A stretch of 64,000 bases of DNA from positions 19,023 through 83,022 of the forward strand of contig JAKFCX010000005.1 in NCBI GenBank assembly GCA_036676415.1, given 5' to 3'. The number at the start of each line of letters is the position of its first letter. Position 1 is the first letter of the stretch. Source of the DNA: JAEZDC01 sp036676415. Lineage in GTDB: Bacteria > Bacteroidota > Bacteroidia > Chitinophagales > Chitinophagaceae. The notes beneath the pieces are model-generated. The model made no database searches. It worked only from the letters and a program-made list of their open reading frames with translations, and had not been told where the DNA came from. This document shows positions 25,891-35,183 of this stretch, in pieces. Position numbers and translations under genes: made by a program.

Positions 25891-26640
25891 ATGTATTTAA
25901 AAAATAAAAGTGTTCAATTAGGAAAGGACGTATTAATCCGATTTCCTAAAAAAGTAGGCAGATTTTTCGAGTTCCTTGGAGAAATGAACAAATTCAAAAA
26001 CCTTGCAGATTCAAGATTTGCCATCGAATGGAAAAACATCTACCCTTGCCTAACGGACAAACTAAGGACCACTCCTTTTGATCAGCATTATACTTATCAC
26101 CCGGCATGGGCCGCAAGAATTCTCGCTAAAACACAACCAGAATACCATGTTGATTTTTCATCGATATTATATTTCGGAACAATGCTTTCAGCTTTTATTC
26201 CTGTGAAATTTTATGACTATCGTCCAGCAAATATTCAACTAAAAGGTTGGCAAGGAAATTTTGCCGACTTATGCAATCTTGAAATTGCTGATAACAGTTT
26301 CACATCTGTCTCATGCATGCATACTATTGAGCATATTGGTCTTGGGAGATATGGAGACAAACTTGATCCTGATGGAGACATTAAAGCAGTTAACGAATTA
26401 CAGCGAATAACAAAATCCACTGGAGATATCCTTTTTGTTACACCGGTTGGCCGACCAAGAATAGAGTTCAATGGACATAGGATCTATAGTTACGAATTGG
26501 TTTTAAATATGTTTAATTCATGCACATTACATGAATTTTCTCTAATCCCTGATAATGGAGGCTTAATTGAAAATGCAGAACCATCACTTGTATCCGGACA
26601 AAATTATGGGTGCGGATGCTTTTGGTTCAAAAAGAAATAA
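25891..26640 (+). CDS. DUF268 family protein (methyltransferase-like)
   Basis: A 249-residue protein that fits DUF268: WAARILAKTQPEYHVDFSS, an altered SAM-like fold with SVSCMHTIEHIGLGRYGD in the place of the motif II/III region, and the family end RIEFNGHRIYSYELVLNMF. DUF268 members look like class I methyltransferases but lack an activity assignment; they occur in surface-polysaccharide gene clusters. It is the first gene of a four-gene run and is followed after 1 bp by the FkbM-type gene. DNA here is visibly AT-rich compared with flanking genes, which suggests transfer. Confidence 0.82.
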   Translation: MYLKNKSVQLGKDVLIRFPKKVGRFFEFLGEMNKFKNLADSRFAIEWKNIYPCLTDKLRTTPFDQHYTYHPAWAARILAKTQPEYHVDFSSILYFGTMLSAFIPVKFYDYRPANIQLKGWQGNFADLCNLEIADNSFTSVSCMHTIEHIGLGRYGDKLDPDGDIKAVNELQRITKSTGDILFVTPVGRPRIEFNGHRIYSYELVLNMFNSCTLHEFSLIPDNGGLIENAEPSLVSGQNYGCGCFWFKKK

Positions 26641-26641
26641 T

Positions 26642-27418
26642 ATGGGATTGCTGAATAAAATTTTAGATCGTACAATTTTCAGGAAAAGATTCAAAGCCGA
26701 ACAAAAGCTGAGATGGGCTGAAATGCAGGCTAACATTGACAAAGAACTGCTTCCTTCAAGAATTACATTTTATAAACATTTTTTGCAAAAAGGTGATTTG
26801 GTTTTTGATGTCGGAGCTAATATTGGAAATAGAATTGAAGCGTTTCTTGCTTGTGAAACAAAAGTAATTGCAGTAGAACCTCAACCATCCTGCAGTTCAC
26901 AGCTTGAAAAAAAATTCGGCAATAGAATAATCTTAGAAAAAATTGGTTTGGGAGAAGAAGAAGGTGAACTGGAAATGCACCTTTCTACAGATTCTACCGT
27001 TTCTACGTTTAACACCGAATTTATTAAAGCAACAAAACAGAGATTCAGGTACAGCAAATGGAATGATAAAATCAAAGTGCCGATCAGCACTTTGGATGCA
27101 TTAATTAAGAAATATGGTATTCCGAACTTTTGCAAAATCGATGTGGAAGGCTTCGAGCTGCAGGTACTTAAAGGATTGCGATACCCAATTCCTATAATTT
27201 CTTTGGAATATTGTGTACCCGAAATGTCAGAGATGAATATTAAATGCATACAAAGGCTTAATGATTTATCACCGTCAGGTGTATTTAATTACAGCATTGA
27301 AGAATCCATGAAATGGGCTTTGCCGGAATGGATGAATTATGAGAATTTTCTAGTTCATGTTAAATCTAAAGAATTCACCGATACACTTTTTGGAGATATT
27401 TATTTTAAAACTAATTAG
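26642..27418 (+). CDS. FkbM family SAM-dependent methyltransferase
   Basis: A 258-residue methyltransferase. The SAM motif VFDVGANIGNRIEAF and the acidic turn IAVEPQP are clear. The FkbM signature follows: STVSTFN, VPISTLDALIKKYGIPNFCKIDVEGFELQVLKGL and IISLEYC. FkbM enzymes O-methylate sugars or polyketides; the acceptor here is probably a surface glycan, from context. The start at 26642 (MGLLNKILDRTIF) is used because it follows the DUF268 stop by 1 bp; a longer in-frame start at 26567 would overlap that gene by 74 bp. Confidence 0.88.
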   Translation: MGLLNKILDRTIFRKRFKAEQKLRWAEMQANIDKELLPSRITFYKHFLQKGDLVFDVGANIGNRIEAFLACETKVIAVEPQPSCSSQLEKKFGNRIILEKIGLGEEEGELEMHLSTDSTVSTFNTEFIKATKQRFRYSKWNDKIKVPISTLDALIKKYGIPNFCKIDVEGFELQVLKGLRYPIPIISLEYCVPEMSEMNIKCIQRLNDLSPSGVFNYSIEESMKWALPEWMNYENFLVHVKSKEFTDTLFGDIYFKTN

Positions 27419-27424
27419 CAAAAA

Positions 27425-28117
27425 ATGTTCAAAGTTGGTTCAAGTAACGAACAAACAAGAATAAACTGGATTGAAAAAAGCCTGAACAAAATTCCAGCTG
27501 GTTCGAAAATATTAGATGCGGGTGCAGGTGAATGTCAGTTTAAAAAGTTCTGCTCACATTTAAAATATGTTTCACAGGATTTCGCACAATATACCGGAGA
27601 GGGAAATATTGGATTACAAACCGGATCGTGGGATAATACAAAGCTTGATATTGTATCAGATATCACTGCAATTCCAGTTGAAGACTGTTCTTTTGATGCT
27701 GTAATGTGTACTGAGGTACTAGAACATGTTCCTGACCCAGTTGCTGCACTAAAAGAGTTGAATAGAATATTGAAGCCCGGTGGTTATTTATTAATTACAG
27801 CACCTTTTGCAAGTCTTACTCATTTTGCTCCCTATCACTTTGCATCAGGACTAAGCAGGTTCTTTTATGAACATCACTTAAAGCAAATGAATTACAACAT
27901 TGAAGAGATTACCCATAATGGTAATTATTTTGAGTTCATTGGCCAGGAAGTTCGACGAATTAAACGAGTGAGTAAAGAATATTCATCAGGATATAATTTC
28001 TTTGACAAAATATATACTCATCTCACATTGATGACATTGGAAAAACTTAGTAAAAGAGATAGCAAATCGCAAGAATTACTTTGTTATGGAATTCATGTAT
28101 TTGCCCAAAAGAAATGA
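27425..28117 (+). CDS. Class I SAM-dependent methyltransferase (Methyltransf_11 type)
   Basis: A 230-residue methyltransferase with motif I KILDAGAGECQFKKF (residues about 24-38), an acidic residue after motif I, FDAVMCTEVLEHVPDPVAAL (motifs II/III) and LKPGGYLLITAPF. This type modifies small molecules or glycans. It overlaps the fucosyltransferase start by 4 bp (ATGA at 28114-28117) and follows fkbM by 6 bp. The methyl acceptor is unknown; the surrounding genes suggest a fucosylated or methylated polysaccharide. Confidence 0.87.
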   Translation: MFKVGSSNEQTRINWIEKSLNKIPAGSKILDAGAGECQFKKFCSHLKYVSQDFAQYTGEGNIGLQTGSWDNTKLDIVSDITAIPVEDCSFDAVMCTEVLEHVPDPVAALKELNRILKPGGYLLITAPFASLTHFAPYHFASGLSRFFYEHHLKQMNYNIEEITHNGNYFEFIGQEVRRIKRVSKEYSSGYNFFDKIYTHLTLMTLEKLSKRDSKSQELLCYGIHVFAQKK

Positions 28118-28986
28118 TCATCGTTCAACTAAAAGGCGGACTGGGAAATCAAATGTTCCAATATGCTGCAGGCCTGTCTCTTGCTGCACATCATGGCACA
28201 AAACTGAAAGTGGATGTTTTATTGCTTAATGAAGCCGATGCTGAAATAGGAACGGTTCGTTATTTTGATCTGCAGCAACTTCAACTGTCACCGGACATTG
28301 CTACGAAGGAAGAAATTTCGAACATTGAACCGGGTAGCTTGTTTACTATCCTGATGGAAAAAATAAAACCTGCTTTCAAAAGAAGAATCTATAAAGAAGC
28401 TGATTATACATTTGACACCAACTTCTTCAGCGCAAAAGATAATATTTATCTGAAAGGTTATCGTCAAAGTGAAAAGTATTTCTCGCCTATCAAAGATCAG
28501 ATCAGAAGGGGATTCCAATTTAATAACGAAGTGATAAAAGCGGTAGCAGCTAAAGCCTCAGAATTGAAATCACTCAACAGTGTTTCCATTCATATTCGCA
28601 GAGGTGATTATTCGAACCCAATCGTCAGAAATTATCACGGCATTTTAGGTGCAGCATATTACCAACAGGCTATTCGTTACATGGAATCGAATGTGAGTGA
28701 ATGCCAATTTTACATTTTCTCTGATGATCCGGAATGGGTAAAAACAAATCTGAAATTTGATGCCCCGGTGCAAATTGTTTCGGGTGTGGAAACCAAAAAT
28801 CATTTCGAAGATTTCTACCTTATCTCTCAATGCAAACACCAGGTCATTGCCAATAGTACTTTTTCCTGGTGGGCTGCCTGGCTCAATCCAAATCCTGATA
28901 AGATTGTTATTGCACCTGAAAGATGGTTCAATAATGCTCCTTATGATACAAGGGATCTTGTACCGGAAAGCTGGATAAAAATGTAA
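28114..28986 (+). CDS. Alpha-1,2-fucosyltransferase (GT11 family)
   Basis: A 290-residue glycosyltransferase that moves fucose from GDP-fucose to a galactose-type acceptor. The GT11 signature is complete: MIIVQLKGGLGNQMFQYAAGLSLA at the start, the VSIHIRRGDY motif (about 150-160, binding GDP) and the NSTFSWWAAWLNP motif near the C-terminus. The start at 28114 gives the canonical N-terminus and a 4-bp overlap with the methyltransferase. GDP-fucose synthesis genes (gmd, fcl) are not in the window. It is the last gene of the cassette and converges on the nucleoside transporter. Confidence 0.93.
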   Translation: MIIVQLKGGLGNQMFQYAAGLSLAAHHGTKLKVDVLLLNEADAEIGTVRYFDLQQLQLSPDIATKEEISNIEPGSLFTILMEKIKPAFKRRIYKEADYTFDTNFFSAKDNIYLKGYRQSEKYFSPIKDQIRRGFQFNNEVIKAVAAKASELKSLNSVSIHIRRGDYSNPIVRNYHGILGAAYYQQAIRYMESNVSECQFYIFSDDPEWVKTNLKFDAPVQIVSGVETKNHFEDFYLISQCKHQVIANSTFSWWAAWLNPNPDKIVIAPERWFNNAPYDTRDLVPESWIKM

Positions 28987-28998
28987 AGCATTGTTTGT

Positions 28999-30270
28999 TT
29001 AATGATGCACGGCTTCTATTGCTTTCGGATCATGCTTATGTTTAAACAAAACCATAAACAGTATTGCAACAATTAAAGCATATCCTGCAAAGGCCAGCCA
29101 GATGCTATGCCAGTTCTTATCTCCACCGTCTAATGTATAGAATTCATCAATTGCCCAACCACTGATCACACTTCCGAGAAAAGCACCAGCACCGTTTGTC
29201 ATCATCATAAACAATCCCTGTGCACTGCTTCGAATTCTGGAATCCGTTGTCTGTTCAACAAAGAGAGACCCGGATATATTGAAAAAGTCGAAAGCCATTC
29301 CATAGACAATACAGGAAAGAATGATCATCCATAATCCATCTTCCGGGTTGCCATAAGCAAATAACCCAAACCGTAATACCCATGCAAACATGGAGAACAA
29401 CATCACCTGTTTAATTCCAAATCGTTTCAGGAAAAAAGGAATCGTAAGGATAAAGGCAGTCTCCGATATCTGTGAAATGGACATGATGATCGTTGAATAT
29501 TTTACAACGAAAGAGTCTGGTCCGTATTCAGGAACCTTCTTGAAGTCATCCAGAAAAGTATCTCCATACATATTCGTTAACTGAAGTGCTCCTCCCAGTA
29601 ACATTGAAAACAAAAAGAACAAAGCCATCTTATACTTACCCAGTAAAGTAAATGCCTGCAAGCCTAATTGTTCTATCATGCTTGCTCCTTTCGCAATTGA
29701 TCTTTGCGGTGGACATTTGGGTAAGGTGAAAGAATAAATTCCTAATGCAATGGCTGCGATACCACCGATGATAAACTGGTTGGCATTGTCTTTACTTCCG
29801 GTGAGATTGGTCGTCCACATTGCTACGATAAATCCGATGGTTCCCCAAACCCTGATCGGAGGAAATACTTTCACCACATCGTAATTCTCTCGTTTTAGAA
29901 TAGTGTATGCAATTGAATTTGATAACGAAATCGTTGGCATATAGCAGATCATAGCACCAAACATCACATAGTATAGTGTATTTGCATCTGTAACCTGGGG
30001 AACGTATAATAATACAACACCGTATAAAACATGCAGGATGCCGTAGAGCTTTTCTGCATTCATCCATTTATCTGCGATGATCCCTGTTATGGCAGGCATA
30101 AACAATGATGATAGCGCAAGTGTGCCAAATATGGCTCCGAATGTACCTCCTGCACCTTCAGCCTGGCCCATCGGGCTTCCAAAAAAATAAGTAGCAATCG
30201 TTATAAGCCATGCTCCCCATACAAAGAATTGGAAAAAACTCATCACCGTTAACCGGAACTTGATATTCAT
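28999..30270 (-). CDS. Nucleoside:H+ symporter, NupG-type MFS transporter
   Basis: A 423-residue inner-membrane protein with about 12 hydrophobic helices. It fits the nucleoside:H+ symporter family of the MFS: the N-terminal MNIKFRLTVMSFFQFFVWGAWLIT, ISLSNSIAYTIL, FPPIRVWGTIGFIVAMW and the C-terminal FFNISGSLFVEQ segment are characteristic. It would import nucleosides using the proton gradient. It is monocistronic, divergent from mqnE, with 145 bp between them. No nucleoside catabolic genes are nearby. Confidence 0.9.
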   Translation of the reverse strand: MNIKFRLTVMSFFQFFVWGAWLITIATYFFGSPMGQAEGAGGTFGAIFGTLALSSLFMPAITGIIADKWMNAEKLYGILHVLYGVVLLYVPQVTDANTLYYVMFGAMICYMPTISLSNSIAYTILKRENYDVVKVFPPIRVWGTIGFIVAMWTTNLTGSKDNANQFIIGGIAAIALGIYSFTLPKCPPQRSIAKGASMIEQLGLQAFTLLGKYKMALFFLFSMLLGGALQLTNMYGDTFLDDFKKVPEYGPDSFVVKYSTIIMSISQISETAFILTIPFFLKRFGIKQVMLFSMFAWVLRFGLFAYGNPEDGLWMIILSCIVYGMAFDFFNISGSLFVEQTTDSRIRSSAQGLFMMMTNGAGAFLGSVISGWAIDEFYTLDGGDKNWHSIWLAFAGYALIVAILFMVLFKHKHDPKAIEAVHH

Positions 30271-30392
30271 ACTGGCTAGATTTGGTAGCGAAAGATAAAA
30301 CGTTTTATGATAGCTGAAACATTGTTTATTAACATGGTGTTATAAGTGGCTAAAGGGCTGACGAGCCTCATGTTTTATCGCTGACATACCTT

Positions 30393-30400
30393 TAGCTTTG
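30393..30400 (+). promoter_or_regulatory. Bacteroidota-type promoter -7 element of mqnE
   Basis: TAGCTTTG fits TAnnTTTG, 15 bp before the mqnE ATG. It overlaps the TTG that would extend the ORF by six codons, which argues for the ATG at 30416. Confidence 0.5.
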
Positions 30401-30415
30401 CCAAAATTTATCGAG

Positions 30416-31591
30416 ATGAACGTAGTGGCTCCTATAGACCAGATCATTGCAGAGGTTAAGAATAAACAACTACAACTGATTGGCGAAAAAGTACTGGCCG
30501 GCAACAGGCTTACACCAGAAGATGGCTTACTTTTATTTGAAAAAGGTACGCTCTCCTATCTTGGTGCTTTGGCCAATTACGTTCGTGAAAAAAGACACGG
30601 TAACAAAACTTACTTCAACAGAAATTTTCATATTGAACCTACTAACGTTTGTGTTTTCAGTTGTAAATTCTGCTCTTACTCCAGGCTATATGCCAACAAA
30701 GAAGAAGGATGGGAACTTACGATGGAACAGATGATGGACATTGTTAGAAGTTACGATGGCAAACCGATTACCGAAGTACATATTGTAGGTGGTGTGCATC
30801 CTAAAATGAACATTCATTTTTTTGCTGACCTGTTGAGACAGATCAAGCAACATCGTCCTGACCTGCATATCAAAGGTTTTACAGCAGTGGAACTGGATTA
30901 TATGTTCCGCAAGTCAAAAATGAGTATTGAAGAAGGCATGAAGTTTTTGAATGAAGCTGGTTTGGATTCTCTGCCTGGTGGTGGTGCTGAGATCTTTGAT
31001 CCTGCTATTCGTCAGCAGATATGTGATGATAAGGTTGACGGTAAAGGCTGGCTTGAAATACACAAAGCTGCTCACCTGCTTGGGATGCATACAAATGCAA
31101 CGATGCTTTATGGCCATTTAGAAGGTTTCGTTCATCGTGTTGATCACATGGAGCAATTGAGGAGATTACAGGATGAAACAGGTGGTTTTAATACATTTAT
31201 TCCGCTTAAATTCAGGAACCACGATAATGAAATGAGCCATATACCTGAAGTGTCTGTGATAGAGGATATGAAAGTGTATGCCATTGCAAGATTGTACCTC
31301 GATAACTTCCCTCACATCAAAGCATACTGGCCAATGCTGGGCAGACAAAATGCACAACTCTCATTGAGTTTTGGCGTAAATGATATTGATGGAACGATCG
31401 ATGACTCTACCAAGATCTATTCAATGGCCGGAAGCGAAGAACAAAATCCTGCAATGAGTACAGCAGAACTTGTTACATTGATCAAACAGGTGAAACGTCA
31501 GCCGGTAGAAAGAGATACGCTTTATAACGAGATAAGAGACTACAGCAATATGGATGTGAAGGAGATTGAAACTGATCCTTTGCTGAATTAG
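30416..31591 (+). CDS. mqnE: Aminodeoxyfutalosine synthase (radical SAM)
   Basis: A 391-residue radical SAM enzyme of the futalosine menaquinone pathway; it makes 6-amino-6-deoxyfutalosine from enolpyruvyl-benzoate and SAM. The iron-sulfur motif is C79-xxx-C83-xx-C86 (CVFSCKFC). The HIVGGVHPKMNIHFF, KGFTAVELDYMF and LPGGGAEIFDPAIR segments match MqnE rather than MqnC or CofH. No other menaquinone genes are in the window. It has its own promoter octamer; the 119-residue membrane protein follows after 72 bp. Confidence 0.92.
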   Translation: MNVVAPIDQIIAEVKNKQLQLIGEKVLAGNRLTPEDGLLLFEKGTLSYLGALANYVREKRHGNKTYFNRNFHIEPTNVCVFSCKFCSYSRLYANKEEGWELTMEQMMDIVRSYDGKPITEVHIVGGVHPKMNIHFFADLLRQIKQHRPDLHIKGFTAVELDYMFRKSKMSIEEGMKFLNEAGLDSLPGGGAEIFDPAIRQQICDDKVDGKGWLEIHKAAHLLGMHTNATMLYGHLEGFVHRVDHMEQLRRLQDETGGFNTFIPLKFRNHDNEMSHIPEVSVIEDMKVYAIARLYLDNFPHIKAYWPMLGRQNAQLSLSFGVNDIDGTIDDSTKIYSMAGSEEQNPAMSTAELVTLIKQVKRQPVERDTLYNEIRDYSNMDVKEIETDPLLN

Positions 31592-31663
31592 TGATATAAC
31601 CGCAATGACGCTAAGGCGCAAAGTCTTTCATAGTGTCATTGTGAATTAGCGGTAAAACTTCTT

Positions 31664-32023
31664 ATGTCTTTACAACGAATCACTTTTATCATCAGCATTG
31701 TAGTAGTAATTTATTTTACTGTATTATTCTCTGTGAATATGATCTATGATGATCAAAAACCTCCTGTAATCATTGGAGTATTTGTTGAATTACTGACGAT
31801 ACCAATGTTATTAGCAGTTCCGGTATTTCTTGTCATTTCACTGGTACAATTAATCAGAGAAGGTTTTGATTATAGATCAACCTACTTGTATTCCTTCGCT
31901 TTACTGCTCATTGTAACTATATTCCTGATGGTAATGACTATAAGTGATGCAAAGGTGAATAAAGCTCCGAACGTTAAAGTGAGTGACACAACGAAAGCTG
32001 AGCAATGTACTGAAGCATGCTAA
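31664..32023 (+). CDS. Small three-helix membrane protein of unknown function
   Basis: A 119-residue protein with three hydrophobic helices (about 7-26, 35-62 and 75-93) and a short hydrophilic C-terminal tail ending in two cysteines (EQCTEAC). It matches no family I recognise. The 72-bp gap before it carries a CGCTAAGGCGCAAAG-type sequence common in intergenic DNA of this phylum. A bidirectional terminator follows. It could be a membrane accessory protein; nothing in the sequence defines a role. Confidence 0.7.
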   Translation: MSLQRITFIISIVVVIYFTVLFSVNMIYDDQKPPVIIGVFVELLTIPMLLAVPVFLVISLVQLIREGFDYRSTYLYSFALLLIVTIFLMVMTISDAKVNKAPNVKVSDTTKAEQCTEAC

Positions 32024-32029
32024 ATAAAA

Positions 32030-32052
32030 AATCCCGCCATTGAGACGGGATT
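32030..32052. terminator. Bidirectional intrinsic terminator between the 31664 gene and clpC
   Basis: AATCCCG / CGGGATT stem (32030-32036, 32046-32052) with A and T runs on the two sides, placed between convergent genes. Confidence 0.85.
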
Positions 32053-32057
32053 GATTT

Positions 32058-34598
32058 TTATACTTCTTTATTCTTTTCTTCTTTTGCTTTGCCTTTGCCT
32101 GGCTTCATTTTAAACTTGATCTTTTCGTTTTCTTTGTCAAGTTCAGCAACCAAAGTATCACCTTCCTTCACACTCAGGTTAAGTATTTCTTCTGCTAAAG
32201 GATCTTCCAGGTATTTCTGGATGGCCCTGTGCAATGGTCTTGCACCAAACTGAACATCATAACCCTTATCTGCAATGAAATCTTTGGCCTCATCGGTGAT
32301 CTCTAAGGTATAACCTAATGCTGTTAAGCGTTTGAACACACCCTTCATCAGGATATCAATGATTACAAATATATTTTCTTTTGTAAGAGAATTAAATATG
32401 ATCACATCATCGATCCTGTTCAAAAATTCAGGAGAGAAAGTACGTTTCAAGGCTTTTTCAATTACCGCTTTATTTGCCTCGTCAGCATTTTCTAACCTGT
32501 TAGCGGTAGCAAAACCAACTCCTTCACCAAAATCTTTCAACTGGCGAACACCAATGTTAGAAGTCATGATGATGAGTGTATTCTTGAAATCTACTTTTCT
32601 TCCTAAACCATCTGTTAGCTGACCATCATCCAGCACCTGTAACAAGATATTATAAATATCCGGGTGTGCTTTTTCAATTTCATCTAACAGGATAACACAA
32701 TAAGGTTTACGACGAACTTTTTCGGTAAGCTGACCACCTTCTTCGTAACCAACATATCCCGGAGGAGCACCAACCAACCTGGTTACGGTGAACTTCTCCA
32801 TATACTCACTCATATCAATTCTAATCAAAGAATCTTCTGAGTCGAACATATATCTTGCTAAAGCCCTGGCCAACTCTGTTTTACCAACACCTGTCGGACC
32901 TAAGAAGATGAAAGTACCAATTGGTTTCTTCGGATCTTTCAATCCAACACGGTTACGTTGAATGGCTTTCACCACTTTGCCAATAGCTTCATCCTGGCCA
33001 ACCACCATTTTCTGCATGTCGTCGTTCATCTTACGAAGTTTCTCGGTTTCCGCCTGCACCATTCGCTTAACAGGAATCCCAGTCATCATGCTCACCACTT
33101 CGGCAATTGCTTCTTCGTCTATCGGGTAACGCTTGTGTTTACTTTCCTCTTCCCACTGCAGTTTTGCTTTCTCGAGTTCTTCACCCAAACGTTTTTCCGT
33201 ATCTCTTAAAGAAGCTGCTTCTTCAAAACGCTGGCTCTTTACCACTTTGTTTTTCTCCTGCTTGATGTCTTCAATCTTCTTTTCAAGATCGAGGATATTT
33301 TCAGGAACATTGATGTTTTTCAAATGCACCCTTGCTCCTACTTCATCCAATACATCAATGGCTTTATCGGGAAGTAAACGATCGGTCATATACCTGTCGC
33401 TCAGTTTAACACAAGCTTCGATGGCATCTTCTGAATAGGAGACGTTATGATAGTCTTCGTATTTGCTTTGAATATTAGTGAGGATCTGGATCGTTTCATC
33501 AACACTTGGCGGATCAACGATTACTTTCTGAAAACGACGATCCAAGGCTCCATCTTTTTCAATGTGCATACGATATTCATCCAGCGTTGAAGCACCGATA
33601 CATTGGAGTTCACCTCTTGCCAAAGCTGGTTTGAATATATTGGAAGCATCAAGAGAACCTGAAGCTCCACCGGCACCAACAATAGTATGTATCTCATCGA
33701 TGAAAAGAATCACATCACGATTCTTCTCCAGTTCATTCATGATCGCTTTCATTCTTTCTTCGAACTGGCCACGGTATTTGGTACCGGCAACCAATGCTGC
33801 AAGATCAAGCGAGATCACTCTTTTATCGAATAACACCCTTGATACCTTACGCTGAACAATTCTTAAAGCAAGACCTTCAACAATGGCTGTTTTACCAACA
33901 CCCGGCTCACCGATAAGGATCGGGTTATTCTTTTTACGACGAGACAAAATCTGGGAAACCCTTTCGATCTCTGCTTCTCTACCGACAATGGGATCAAGAG
34001 TTCCCATTTCAGCAAGTTTCGTTATATCCCTTCCAAAATTGTCGAGCACAGGTGTTTTACTTTTAGCACCGGCAGCACCTTTTTTCTGTTGGGAGTAACT
34101 CTTCTTGTCGTCGTCAAAATCGTTGTCATCATCTTCCGTGTACTCGCTTCTAACGTCATTACTTCTAACCATACCAAGTTCATTTCTGAAAACATCGTAA
34201 TCAACCTCGAACTGATTCAAGATCTGGGTAGCGATATTCTCTTTGTTTTTAAGAATAGAAAGCATTAAATGTTCTGTCTCAACAAGGGGACTTTTCATTG
34301 CTTTGGCTTCCAGTACGGTCACACGAATCACTTTCTCAGCCTGCTTTGTAAGCGGTAAGCTATTGATATTGGCTATATTCTTCCCGGTTTTGTCTTTTAC
34401 CGCCAGTTCTACTTCTTTCCGGAGTTCGTACAGATCAATATTGAGTTGTTTGAGCACTTTTATGGCAGTGTTCTCGCCTTCACGTATAAGCCCAAGTAAC
34501 AGGTGTTCTGTTCCTATAAAGTCATTTCCGAGCCTCAGAGCCTCCTCCCTGCTAAAAGAAATGATCTCCTTAACCTGGGCCGAAAAATTATTATCCAT
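32058..34598 (-). CDS. clpC: ATP-dependent Clp protease ATP-binding subunit ClpC
   Basis: An 846-residue AAA+ unfoldase of the ClpC/MecB group. Two Clp-N repeats (about 5-145) are followed by an acidic/Ser-rich linker. The first AAA domain (about 190-400) has Walker A GEPGVGKT and Walker B LFIDEIHTIVGAG. A ClpC-type middle domain with a UVR motif (KVVKSQRFEEAASLRDTEK) follows. The second AAA domain has GPTGVGKT, LLDEIEKAHPDIYN and the C-terminal D2-small domain. It feeds substrates to ClpP, which is not in the window. The start at 34598 (MDNNFSAQVKEIISFSREE) is the usual N-terminus; an in-frame ATG 66 bp upstream is unlikely. Confidence 0.95.
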   Translation of the reverse strand: MDNNFSAQVKEIISFSREEALRLGNDFIGTEHLLLGLIREGENTAIKVLKQLNIDLYELRKEVELAVKDKTGKNIANINSLPLTKQAEKVIRVTVLEAKAMKSPLVETEHLMLSILKNKENIATQILNQFEVDYDVFRNELGMVRSNDVRSEYTEDDDNDFDDDKKSYSQQKKGAAGAKSKTPVLDNFGRDITKLAEMGTLDPIVGREAEIERVSQILSRRKKNNPILIGEPGVGKTAIVEGLALRIVQRKVSRVLFDKRVISLDLAALVAGTKYRGQFEERMKAIMNELEKNRDVILFIDEIHTIVGAGGASGSLDASNIFKPALARGELQCIGASTLDEYRMHIEKDGALDRRFQKVIVDPPSVDETIQILTNIQSKYEDYHNVSYSEDAIEACVKLSDRYMTDRLLPDKAIDVLDEVGARVHLKNINVPENILDLEKKIEDIKQEKNKVVKSQRFEEAASLRDTEKRLGEELEKAKLQWEEESKHKRYPIDEEAIAEVVSMMTGIPVKRMVQAETEKLRKMNDDMQKMVVGQDEAIGKVVKAIQRNRVGLKDPKKPIGTFIFLGPTGVGKTELARALARYMFDSEDSLIRIDMSEYMEKFTVTRLVGAPPGYVGYEEGGQLTEKVRRKPYCVILLDEIEKAHPDIYNILLQVLDDGQLTDGLGRKVDFKNTLIIMTSNIGVRQLKDFGEGVGFATANRLENADEANKAVIEKALKRTFSPEFLNRIDDVIIFNSLTKENIFVIIDILMKGVFKRLTALGYTLEITDEAKDFIADKGYDVQFGARPLHRAIQKYLEDPLAEEILNLSVKEGDTLVAELDKENEKIKFKMKPGKGKAKEEKNKEV

Positions 34599-34697
34599 AA
34601 TTATATTTAGAGTGGTACAATAATAACGAATATTTTTGGGTTGCTTCATAGTGCAATTATGCACAGGTGTTAATGAATTAAGAATATAATATTGAGT

Positions 34698-35093
34698 ATG
34701 AAGGTCAAAATTGATACCAAGGAAAAATTTACTGTGATCACTCCTGAGGAGTTGAATGTTTCTGCGAATCTGTCAGAGGAGTTGCGACAAATATGTGAGG
34801 AGCGATTATCAGTTATGCCAAAAAGTGTAGTGTTAAATCTACAGCTGGTTGAAGAGATAGATGAAGATGCTGCATCGGCCATAACTTCTATACAGCAAAA
34901 ATTCTACGAGCAAAATGCTTCTTTTGTTGTTTGCGGAATGAGCAAACCAATAGAAGATAAGTTTGATGAACTGGAGTTGCTCGACTATCTGAACTTTACA
35001 CCAACAGAAAGTGAAGCCTGGGATATCATCCAGATGGAAGAAATTGAGCGGGAATTGCTGGATAGTGATGATATTACATTTGAAACGGAGTAA
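34698..35093 (+). CDS. STAS-like domain protein
   Basis: A 131-residue cytoplasmic protein with a STAS-like pattern: an opening beta-strand pair (KFTVITPEELNVSANLSEEL), SVVLNLQLVEEIDEDAASAITSIQQKFYEQN (in the place of the usual D-S-S-G loop) and ASFVVCGMSKPIEDKFDELELLDYLNFTPTESEAW. The phosphorylatable Ser of SpoIIAA-type antagonists is not at the canonical position, since the loop reads DEDAAS. The C-terminus is strongly acidic. It lies just before rnz, as in some related genomes, and divergent from clpC. Partners are not identifiable here. Confidence 0.75.
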   Translation: MKVKIDTKEKFTVITPEELNVSANLSEELRQICEERLSVMPKSVVLNLQLVEEIDEDAASAITSIQQKFYEQNASFVVCGMSKPIEDKFDELELLDYLNFTPTESEAWDIIQMEEIERELLDSDDITFETE

Positions 35094-35096
35094 AAC

Positions 35097-35181
35097 AAAG
35101 TTTTCGGTTTTGAGTTTCTGGTTTAATGTTCGGATGAACATGATCTGGAACTAAAACCTGAGACCACAAACTAAAGACTAA
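35097..35181. repeat. GTTTTGAGTTTCTGGTTT-type imperfect palindrome before rnz
   Basis: The left part (GTTTTGAGTTTCTGGTTTAA) and right part (ACTAAAACCTGAGACCACAA, then ACTAAAGACTA) are approximate reverse complements. Its style matches the elements at 17457-17530 and 17636-17707. It fills the 90-bp gap between the STAS-like gene and rnz. Confidence 0.6.
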
Positions 35182-35183
35182 TA

